The position numbers and the translations under genes are program-made. Below the pieces are notes generated by a model. That model was given only the letters and a program-made list of their open reading frames with translations, did not search any database and was not told the DNA's origin. DNA of 6,251 nucleotides. Origin: Clostridia bacterium. Its GTDB lineage: Bacteria > Bacillota > Clostridia > Oscillospirales > CAG-272. Positions 1 through 4,898 of the stretch are shown in pieces; position 1 is the first letter of the stretch, and the number at the start of each line of letters is the position of its first letter. The stretch is from positions 1 to 6,251 of the forward strand of contig JAGBWH010000105.1 of the NCBI GenBank assembly GCA_017629925.1, written 5' to 3'.

Positions 1-1707
1 CCCGCTCCCGGCAAAGAGATGGCAGCAGAAAAGAGCAAAAAGCCTGCTCGTGACATCATTGATATTCCCGTAGAGACGCCGGATGAGGTCGAACAGCAGC
101 CTGCGCGCAAGCACAGATGGTTTGGGAAAGGGGACGATGCCCCGCCCGTTCGCACCTACGAAATGCCCAAACCTCAAAAAGACACAAAAGCACTCGGCAA
201 AAACACCGCCACCTATCAATATCCGCCTCTGGATTTGCTGGTGCCCGGTACTGCTGCTGTTCGTGATGAAGAAACAGAAGCCGAAATCGAGCGCAATTCC
301 GAAGCCTTGGTAGAGACTTTGGCAAGTTTTAATGTGGGCACGCACATTGTAGGCATTTCTCGTGGCCCTCGTATCACTCGTTATGAAATCATGCCCAACA
401 GAGGTGTGAAAGTCAATGCCATTACCAGCCGTGCAGACGATATTGCCCTCAATCTCGCCTCCGCAGGTATTCGTATAGAAGCGCCTATTCCCGGTATGTC
501 TGCGATTGGCGTGGAGGTGCCGAACCGCAAACCTACTTTGGTACGTATTCGTGATATGTTTGCCTCCGAAGGCTTTGCCACCGCCCCCTCTAAATCAACC
601 GTTTGCTTGGGTACGGACGTCACAGGCAATCCTGTTTTTGCCGATATTGCTAAAATGCCTCACCTTTTGATTGCAGGTGCAACGGGTATGGGTAAATCGG
701 TATGTATCAATGGTATTTTGCTCAGTTTGCTCTATAAAGCCAGACCTGACGAAGTGAAACTCATTCTGGTGGACCCCAAAAAGGTAGAGCTCAATGTCTA
801 TAACAATATTCCCCACCTGCTTGTCCCTGTTGTGACAGATGCGCAAGCGGCGGCAGGTGCTTTGATTTGGGCGGTGGGCGAAATGGAACGTCGTTTTGAG
901 TTGATTGAAAGCATGGGTGTTCGTGACCTTAAGAGTTACAATAACGCTGTCGCAGGTCACCCTGATAAGGGCGAGCCCCTTCCTAAGATCATCATTGTGA
1001 TTGACGAATTGAATGACCTGATGATGAGTGCAAAAGATGCCGTGGAATCTGCTATTTGCCGTATTGCACAAAAGGCGAGGGCGGCAGGTATGCACCTAAT
1101 CATTGGTACGCAACGCCCCTCTGTTGACGTTATCACGGGCGTCATCAAAGCCAATATTCCCTCTCGTATTGCCTTCCATGTATCTTCTATGGTGGACTCT
1201 CGTACCATCCTTGATATGACAGGGGCTGAAAAACTGCTCGACAAGGGCGATATGTTAGCCTCACTTGTAGGCCTCTCCGAGCCTCGTCGTGTGCAAGGCT
1301 CTATGGTAGAGGACGAAGAAGTGGAAAGAGTGACGTCCTTCCTCAAAACCAATGCCGCCAAAAATGGTACGGTATATGATGATGAGGTCATGGAAAGTAT
1401 GCGCCACGAAACCGAAAAATACAAACAAAGCACCCAAAAACGCGGCGACCATGACGATGATGGGGAACTCGGAGACGATATTTGGGATGACGGAAAATTC
1501 TGTCAAGCGGTGGAACTCGCCATTCGCTCGGGCAAAATTTCTACTTCTCTCATTCAGCGCAAATTGTCGCTTGGCTACGGAAAAGCCGCAAAATATATTG
1601 ATGCCATGGAAAGATTGGGCATTGTCAGCGAGCCAGATGGTCAAAAGCCTCGTGACGTGCTGATTACCATGGAAGATTATGAACTCATGAGAGCGAGGGC
1701 AAACTAA
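1..1707 (+). CDS. ftsK: DNA translocase FtsK/SpoIIIE family, 5'-truncated by the window
   Basis: This is a hexameric ATPase that pumps double-stranded DNA through the division or sporulation septum. The frame is open from base 1, and the first Met (base 19) has no ribosome binding site, so it is treated as internal and the N-terminal membrane domain lies upstream. Counting from that Met, residues about 66-190 match the alpha domain. The RecA-like beta domain follows, with Walker A GATGMGKS (220-227) and Walker B IIIVIDELNDLMM (D329, E330). An acidic linker (about 477-491) leads to a C-terminal winged-helix gamma domain (about 492-556, ISTSLIQRKLSLGYGKAAKYID) that in the family reads polar DNA motifs. 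Small departures from consensus are Met for Ser in the P-loop and Asn for Ala in DELADLMM; all catalytic residues are present. The stop overlaps the next start (TAATG). FtsK and SpoIIIE cannot be separated from this part alone. Confidence 0.96.
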   Translation, partial: PAPGKEMAAEKSKKPARDIIDIPVETPDEVEQQPARKHRWFGKGDDAPPVRTYEMPKPQKDTKALGKNTATYQYPPLDLLVPGTAAVRDEETEAEIERNSEALVETLASFNVGTHIVGISRGPRITRYEIMPNRGVKVNAITSRADDIALNLASAGIRIEAPIPGMSAIGVEVPNRKPTLVRIRDMFASEGFATAPSKSTVCLGTDVTGNPVFADIAKMPHLLIAGATGMGKSVCINGILLSLLYKARPDEVKLILVDPKKVELNVYNNIPHLLVPVVTDAQAAAGALIWAVGEMERRFELIESMGVRDLKSYNNAVAGHPDKGEPLPKIIIVIDELNDLMMSAKDAVESAICRIAQKARAAGMHLIIGTQRPSVDVITGVIKANIPSRIAFHVSSMVDSRTILDMTGAEKLLDKGDMLASLVGLSEPRRVQGSMVEDEEVERVTSFLKTNAAKNGTVYDDEVMESMRHETEKYKQSTQKRGDHDDDGELGDDIWDDGKFCQAVELAIRSGKISTSLIQRKLSLGYGKAAKYIDAMERLGIVSEPDGQKPRDVLITMEDYELMRARAN

Positions 1708-2243
1708 TGGTCTATTTGTTTTTGGCAGACGGATTTGAAGAAGTAGAGGCGCTGTGTCCTCTTGACATTCTACGCCGTGGCGGTGTAGATATCAAAACCG
1801 TAGGCATTTCAGGAAAAACAGTCACAGGCTCACACGGTATTGCCGTGGTGGCAGATATACTGCCGCATGAGATGCAAGACAAGGCAGAGATGCTCATTTT
1901 TCCTGGCGGTATGCCGGGTTCTCTCAATCTTGACAGTTCCGCTGTGGTGAGTCATTGGCTCGAAAACCGCTCACATGACACCAAGTTAGCCGCCATTTGT
2001 GCCGCACCGTTGGTGCTGGGCAGACGTGGGTTGCTTGGTGGCGTCAAAGCTGTCTGCTATCCCGGTTTTGAAAATGAACTAAAAGGGCACATCCCCTCCA
2101 CGGAACGCGTGGTCACCGACGGACAAATCACCACCGCTGTGGGCATGGGCGCCGCAGCCGAATTTGGCTTTGCCTTGCTGGCTCAGCTCAAAGGTCAAGA
2201 GGTGGCAGATCAGGTTGCAAAAAGCGCACTCTTTGGTGCCTAA
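1707..2243 (+). CDS. DJ-1/PfpI (ThiJ) family protein
   Basis: A 178-residue single-domain protein of the DJ-1/PfpI superfamily, full length for the family. The N-terminal strand and GFEEVEAL segment carry Glu14, equivalent to the conserved acidic residue next to the active cysteine. FPGGMPG (65-71) is the conserved glycine turn. AAICAAP places the nucleophile-elbow cysteine at Cys98. The position of the DJ-1 histidine is occupied by CYPGFE (117-122), as in the YajL-like branch, so a classical Cys-His pair is not evident. Members of the family act as cytoplasmic glyoxalases, chaperones or proposed deglycases; the exact reaction cannot be told from sequence. The ATG overlaps the ftsK stop by one base and a GAGGG sits 7 nt upstream, so translation is probably coupled. 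The gene ends just before an intrinsic terminator. Confidence 0.93.
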   Translation: MVYLFLADGFEEVEALCPLDILRRGGVDIKTVGISGKTVTGSHGIAVVADILPHEMQDKAEMLIFPGGMPGSLNLDSSAVVSHWLENRSHDTKLAAICAAPLVLGRRGLLGGVKAVCYPGFENELKGHIPSTERVVTDGQITTAVGMGAAAEFGFALLAQLKGQEVADQVAKSALFGA

Positions 2244-2256
2244 AGTCACCGCAATA

Positions 2257-2298
2257 GGTGGTGTGTACTGCCCTAAACAGTGACACACCACTCTTTTT
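2257..2298 (+). terminator. Intrinsic terminator after the ftsK/DJ-1 pair
   Basis: GTGGTGTGT (2258-2266) pairs with ACACACCAC (2283-2291). Inside it ACTG (2267-2270) pairs with CAGT (2278-2281), with a single bulged G (2282) and a CCCTAAA loop. The stem is followed by TCTTTTT. It starts 14 bp after the DJ-1 stop, so it would end the ftsK/DJ-1 transcript. Confidence 0.85.
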
Positions 2299-2310
2299 GC
2301 GACAGCCAAA

Positions 2311-2316
2311 AAGGAG
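2311..2316 (+). promoter_or_regulatory. Ribosome binding site that fixes the start at 2328
   Basis: AAGGAG lies 11 nt before ATG 2328. The frame is also open back to a GTG at 2280, but that codon lies in the terminator hairpin and has no Shine-Dalgarno, so the ATG is preferred. Confidence 0.75.
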
Positions 2317-2327
2317 TTGTAAACAAA

Positions 2328-2966
2328 ATGGTATTACAAGGAAAACACACGCAAGTTGCCTATCGTTGCCCTTCCTGTGGGTATGCGATTTTTGGATTGG
2401 TCACCCCTTTTTCGGTGAGCCAAAATCTGCTTAGGCTGAAATGCCAATGTGGAGAGAGCAGTTTGGGTATGCAATTTACCCGTGATAAAAAAGTCAGAAT
2501 GACGGTGCCGTGTCTGTTTTGTCAGCAAGAGCATAACTATACCGTCTCGCAAAGTTTATTTTTTGGTCGTGACCAATTTCTCTTGGCTTGCCCTTACACC
2601 AATATGGATATTTGCTTTATGGGCACAAAAGAAAACATTGACCAAGCCCTAAAAAAATCCGAGGAAGAACTGATGCAACTCTTTGCACAACTTGGGGCGG
2701 AGGAAGACGAGGAAACCCTCCAATCTCCGTTTTTGCCCGATGCGCAAATCTATGACATTTTGCGTTTTGTTGTCAAAGAGCTGGAAGCGGAGGGGCATAT
2801 TCATTGCCCTTGCAAAAGCGGGCCTTATGAGCTTGATATCAGCGAAGATGGGGTTCGTGTGTATTGCACGGAATGTGGCGCATCCTATGTCTTTTTGGCC
2901 GATAGCGTCTCCGAGGCAGAAGCATTTTTGCAATGCGATGAACTTCACCTCACCTATACCCCGTAA
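2328..2966 (+). CDS. Unrecognised cysteine-rich protein with three zinc-ribbon-like modules
   Basis: A 212-residue protein that I do not recognise as a named family. Cysteine pairs suggest three zinc-ribbon-like modules: C14-x2-C17 with C39-x-C41; C62-x2-C65 with C88 and/or C96; and C160-x-C162 with C180-x2-C183. Modules one and two are adjacent and rich in beta-forming residues. A charged, probably helical stretch (about 101-156, KENIDQALKKSEEELMQLF then an EEDEE run) separates them from the third, where CPC and CTECGASYVF look like a rubredoxin or zinc-ribbon pair. There is no signal peptide or membrane segment, so it is likely cytoplasmic. Zinc-ribbon proteins often bind nucleic acids or protein partners, but no function is assigned here. 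It lies just after a terminator, and no clear promoter was resolved in the short gap. Its last 13 bases overlap the convergent amidase gene. Confidence 0.88.
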   Translation: MVLQGKHTQVAYRCPSCGYAIFGLVTPFSVSQNLLRLKCQCGESSLGMQFTRDKKVRMTVPCLFCQQEHNYTVSQSLFFGRDQFLLACPYTNMDICFMGTKENIDQALKKSEEELMQLFAQLGAEEDEETLQSPFLPDAQIYDILRFVVKELEAEGHIHCPCKSGPYELDISEDGVRVYCTECGASYVFLADSVSEAEAFLQCDELHLTYTP

Positions 2967-3517
2967 TACGCGCGCAGACCATTATATAAACCATCAGCAA
3001 ATAGATTAGGGCTATTTGCCATGAGTGCAGCATCCCGGGGATTGGTAATAAAACCAAGTTCCATGAGTACGGCAGGCATGGTGGTGCGTTTTAGCACATA
3101 GATGCCCGGGCGAGCTTTCACACCGCGATTGCGAAGCCCTGTGGCTCTGACTACACCTTTGACCAAATCGTCTGCAATATCCGCCGCTGTGGAGCCCAAT
3201 CGAAAGACGAGCCCTTCAACGCCTGTTGCGGTGCTGTTAGAGGAAGCGTTGGTATGCAGGCTTAAAAACAAATCTGCGCCCCACGCGTTGGCTTGCTCTA
3301 CTCTCACACGCAAACTCGTGGCGTTAGAGACGCCAATTTGAGTGGTGGGAGTCGGGCGCGAAAGTCGGGCCTCAAAATCAGAGTCGGCTTCCAGCCGCTC
3401 ATATAGTAATGTGCCTATGGTATAGACCAAGTCTTGTTCACGATATCCGTTTCCTTCTGCACCTGCATTGGGATTGACGGGATTGTGGCCTTGATCGATG
3501 TAAATACGTATAGCCAT
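2954..3517 (-). CDS. N-acetylmuramoyl-L-alanine amidase, Amidase_3 family, no signal peptide
   Basis: A zinc hydrolase that cleaves the amide bond between N-acetylmuramic acid and L-alanine in peptidoglycan. The 187 residues are essentially a bare Amidase_3 domain. The zinc ligands are visible as His11 (IDQGHN), Glu27 (YREQDL) and His88 (LSLHTNAS). The catalytic Glu is Glu153 in PAVLMELGFITNPRDA. The start at 3517 is chosen because AAAGGA lies 7 nt upstream. The frame is open to 3595, but the extra 26 residues lack a lysine-rich signal-peptide start and would overlap ttcA. With no signal peptide and no SPOR, LysM or SH3 wall-binding domain, the enzyme may be released by lysis, as with sporulation mother-cell amidases of the CwlC type or phage endolysins. 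No holin or phage gene is nearby. It is divergent from ttcA across 63 bp and convergent with the zinc-ribbon gene. Confidence 0.94.
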   Translation of the reverse strand: MAIRIYIDQGHNPVNPNAGAEGNGYREQDLVYTIGTLLYERLEADSDFEARLSRPTPTTQIGVSNATSLRVRVEQANAWGADLFLSLHTNASSNSTATGVEGLVFRLGSTAADIADDLVKGVVRATGLRNRGVKARPGIYVLKRTTMPAVLMELGFITNPRDAALMANSPNLFADGLYNGLRAYYGV

Positions 3518-3524
3518 GGTAATA

Positions 3525-3530
3525 TCCTTT
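3525..3530 (-). promoter_or_regulatory. Ribosome binding site fixing the amidase start
   Basis: On the minus strand AAAGGA lies 7 nt before ATG at 3517. This supports the short 187-residue form over the in-frame upstream start at 3595. Confidence 0.75.
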
Positions 3531-3580
3531 CCATGAAATGAATTCAAAAATAGCATATGAAAGAATGATAGGTATGGTGC

Positions 3581-4318
3581 ATGAAAGAACTGCAACGCAT
3601 TTTAAGTTTTGCCCGCCGTGCTCTGGTGGACTACGATATGATCAAGCCAGGCGACAAGATTGCGGTGGGGATCTCTGGTGGTAAAGACTCGCTGACCTTG
3701 CTCGCGGCTTTAGCTGCTATGAGACGATTTTATCCCATCCCGTATGAACTATGCGCCATTACCATAGATATGGGCTTTGAGGGGGCAGATTTTTCTGCGA
3801 TAGCCAAATATTGTGAAGCGCTCGACGTGCCTTATCACGTGGTGAAAACTGACATTGCCAAAGTGATTTTCGATATTCGAAAAGAACCCAACCCTTGCTC
3901 GCTCTGCTCGAAAATGAGACGAGGCGCGCTGAATGCCGCCGCCAAAGAGTTTGGATGCCAGTCCGTTGCGCTTGGTCATCATTTTGACGATGCGGTGGTC
4001 ACTTTTATGCTCAATTTATTCCACGAAGGCAGGCTGGGATGCTTCTCTCCCGTCACTTATCTATCTGTCAGCGACCTATATGTCATTCGCCCTTTGCTTT
4101 ACGCCAAGGAAAAAGATATTCGCTATTTTGTGAGCCACGCTGACCTACCTATTCTAACTTCCCCCTGCCCCGAAGATAAACACACAGAACGCGAAACGAT
4201 GACAGAATTACTGATCACACTTGAAAAGCAATTTCCCGGCATCAAGCATCGTATTTATACCGCTATGTGCAAAGGAGAGATTGACGGCTTCAAAACTGTT
4301 TCTCGGTTGCCGGAATAA
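3581..4318 (+). CDS. ttcA: TtcA-like tRNA 2-thiocytidine synthetase (PP-loop ATPase)
   Basis: A PP-loop ATPase of the TtcA/TtuA group, whose E. coli member thiolates cytidine 32 of some tRNAs after adenylating the base. SGGKDS (32-37) is the ATP pyrophosphate-binding PP-loop. CSLC gives Cys106 and Cys109. GHHFDDAVVTFMLNLFHEGRL (132-152) is the family's second signature. Cys196 in SPCPEDK is the third cysteine, matching the three that hold the [4Fe-4S] cluster in E. coli TtcA. At 245 residues it is shorter than E. coli TtcA (about 310), lacking N- and C-terminal extensions but no core motif. The ribosome binding site is weak (AGG at 3570-3572, 8 nt from the ATG). The stop codon directly abuts an 11-bp-stem hairpin, and a strong terminator follows about 210 bp later. 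The family assignment is firm; the exact tRNA target is inferred. Confidence 0.93.
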   Translation: MKELQRILSFARRALVDYDMIKPGDKIAVGISGGKDSLTLLAALAAMRRFYPIPYELCAITIDMGFEGADFSAIAKYCEALDVPYHVVKTDIAKVIFDIRKEPNPCSLCSKMRRGALNAAAKEFGCQSVALGHHFDDAVVTFMLNLFHEGRLGCFSPVTYLSVSDLYVIRPLLYAKEKDIRYFVSHADLPILTSPCPEDKHTERETMTELLITLEKQFPGIKHRIYTAMCKGEIDGFKTVSRLPE

Positions 4319-4343
4319 GCGTGTTCTCCGAGGGAGAACACGC
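4319..4343 (+). other. Perfect 11-bp hairpin abutting the ttcA stop codon
   Basis: GCGTGTTCTCC (4319-4329) and GGAGAACACGC (4333-4343) are exact reverse complements with a GAG loop. The stem begins on the base after TAA. No T-run follows, so it is not a normal intrinsic terminator. It looks like the first, longest member of the hairpin array, because the next bases are A plus the ATGAATT linker. It could protect or process the 3' end of the ttcA mRNA. Confidence 0.8.
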
Positions 4344-4344
4344 A

Positions 4345-4514
4345 ATGAATTGCAACCTTACGGCTGCATGAATTGAAATCATAGATTTCATGAATTGCCT
4401 GCGGCATGAATTGTGCCCCAAGGCACATTGGTTGCCATTCAATTCATGGAGGAGGCGGCACGCCGACGAGAAATCATGGCCAGTCCAATTCATGATGCGT
4501 TAGCATCAATTCAT
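4345..4514. repeat. Hairpin-linker repeat array, block A
   Basis: Direct linkers ATGAATT occur at 4345, 4368, 4390 and 4406, separated by small hairpins. These are GCAACC-TTAC-GGCTGC (4352-4367, one mismatch), GAAATC-ATA-GATTTC (4375-4389), GCC-TGC-GGC (4397-4405) and GTGCC-CCAA-GGCAC (4413-4426). The orientation then flips: AATTCAT occurs at 4441, 4487 and 4508, with GATGC-GTTA-GCATC (4494-4507) between the last two. A 39-bp piece (4448-4486) between the first two inverted linkers fits the scheme only poorly; it holds GGCG-GCA-CGCC and a GAAATCAT relic of the 4375 hairpin. No convincing gene lies here. Confidence 0.88.
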
Positions 4515-4528
4515 TTATCATAACAAAT

Positions 4529-4574
4529 AGAGCAAGAATAGAAGGTTTTTTGTCCTTTTATCCTTGCTCTTTTT
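4529..4574 (+). terminator. Strong intrinsic terminator downstream of ttcA
   Basis: AGAGCAAG (4529-4536) pairs with CTTGCTCT (4563-4570). After one A/C mismatch, ATAGAAGG (4538-4545) pairs with CCTTTTAT (4554-4561) with one G-U pair, closing a TTTTTTGT loop. The stem runs into TTTTT (4570-4574). It points in the ttcA direction, so array block A would be transcribed as the ttcA 3' untranslated region and block B would lie mostly beyond the stop. Confidence 0.88.
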
Positions 4575-4670
4575 GCGCCTTCGGCGCATGAATTGAAATC
4601 ATAGATTTCATGAATTGCCCACGGCATGAATTGCAACCTCGCGGTTGCATGAATTGCGCCTGTCGGCGCA
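4575..4670. repeat. Hairpin-linker repeat array, block B
   Basis: This block starts on the base after the terminator T-run. Hairpins are GCGCC-TTC-GGCGC (4575-4587), GAAATC-ATA-GATTTC (4595-4609), GCC-CAC-GGC (4617-4625), GCAACC-TCGC-GGTTGC (4633-4648) and GCGCC-TGTC-GGCGC (4656-4669). They are joined by exact ATGAATT linkers at 4588, 4610, 4626 and 4649. All four linkers are identical, all hairpins are fully paired, and every hairpin begins with G and ends with C, giving a shared CATGAATTG core. It is cleaner than block A. Confidence 0.9.
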
Positions 4671-4677
4671 TTTTTTT
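4656..4677 (+). terminator. Possible terminator formed by the last array hairpin
   Basis: GCGCC (4656-4660) pairs with GGCGC (4665-4669) around TGTC. An A and seven T's (4671-4677) follow. The stem is short but all G/C, so it may act as a weak intrinsic terminator shielding the downstream promoters. Confidence 0.5.
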
Positions 4678-4720
4678 CTGCAAGGCAAATACTTTACCGA
4701 CAAAATAGGCAAAAAAGCGA

Positions 4721-4749
4721 TTGACGGGCGCGTTTTTCCTGTGTATTAT
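4721..4749 (+). promoter_or_regulatory. Sigma-70-type promoter P1 of the secreted repeat protein gene
   Basis: TTGACG (4721-4726) and TATTAT (4744-4749) are separated by exactly 17 bp and differ from consensus at one base each. Transcription would start near 4756, leaving a leader of about 140 nt. Confidence 0.7.
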
Positions 4750-4787
4750 ATCCAAAGGCTCAGGTCAAATATTGTGGATTGTGTCTC

Positions 4788-4816
4788 TTTACTTTAAGAT
4801 GAATTATTTATATAAT
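4788..4816 (+). promoter_or_regulatory. Second promoter P2, closer to the gene
   Basis: TTTACT (4788-4793) lies 17 bp before a perfect TATAAT (4811-4816) in an A/T-rich stretch. It would give a leader of roughly 75 nt. The A/T-rich context makes a chance -10 match more likely than for P1. Confidence 0.5.
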
Positions 4817-4842
4817 ATATTTGTAGAAAGTTTTACATTTTA

Positions 4843-4861
4843 GCACGTCACTTTGATGTGC
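4843..4861 (+). other. Small hairpin in the leader of the secreted protein gene
   Basis: GCACGTCA (4843-4850) pairs with TGATGTGC (4854-4861), with one G-U pair and a CTT loop. TTTTT follows 5 nt after the stem (4867-4871). It could be a weak attenuator or chance; no known riboswitch core is visible. Confidence 0.35.
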
Positions 4862-4883
4862 AATGCTTTTTATGATTCTTAAA

Positions 4884-4890
4884 AAGGAGA
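4884..4890 (+). promoter_or_regulatory. Ribosome binding site for the secreted repeat protein
   Basis: AAGGAGA lies 8 nt before ATG 4899, a near-ideal Gram-positive Shine-Dalgarno. It confirms the start of the open frame that runs off the window. Confidence 0.85.
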
Positions 4891-4898
4891 CTACGAAA

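Noticed and set aside
595..1095. Long minus-strand open frame opposite the translocase gene
   Set aside because: It lies wholly antisense to well-conserved FtsK motifs, and the peptide shows no recognisable domain. The same applies to other antisense frames at 957-1433 and 1261-1644.
2981..2986. TATAAT on the minus strand inside the amidase 3' end as an antisense promoter
   Set aside because: The hexamer 17 bp upstream does not resemble a -35 box, and the match is inside coding sequence.
2997..3019. 8-bp inverted repeat near the amidase 3' end as a terminator
   Set aside because: GCAAATAG and CTATTTGC pair well, but no T-run follows on either strand and the sequence is coding.
3518..3580. 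Defined promoters in the amidase/ttcA divergent gap
   Set aside because: Promoters must lie in or near this 63-bp gap, but no pair of -35 and -10 boxes with good spacing stood out on either strand, so none is annotated.
4290..4493. Minus-strand open frame of 67 codons across the ttcA end and array block A
   Set aside because: It is a reading of the repeats: its peptide FMKSMISIHA recurs in another minus frame at 4558-4755 over block B because both cross the same hairpin and linkers. Neither has a ribosome binding site or family resemblance.
4345..4670. CRISPR array
   Set aside because: The constant part is only 7-9 bp, the intervening pieces are self-complementary hairpins of 9-16 bp that recur within the array, and copies occur in both orientations.
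4757..4898. Riboswitch in the leader of the secreted protein gene
   Set aside because: I looked for conserved cores such as those of cyclic di-GMP, SAM or TPP riboswitches and saw only one small hairpin.
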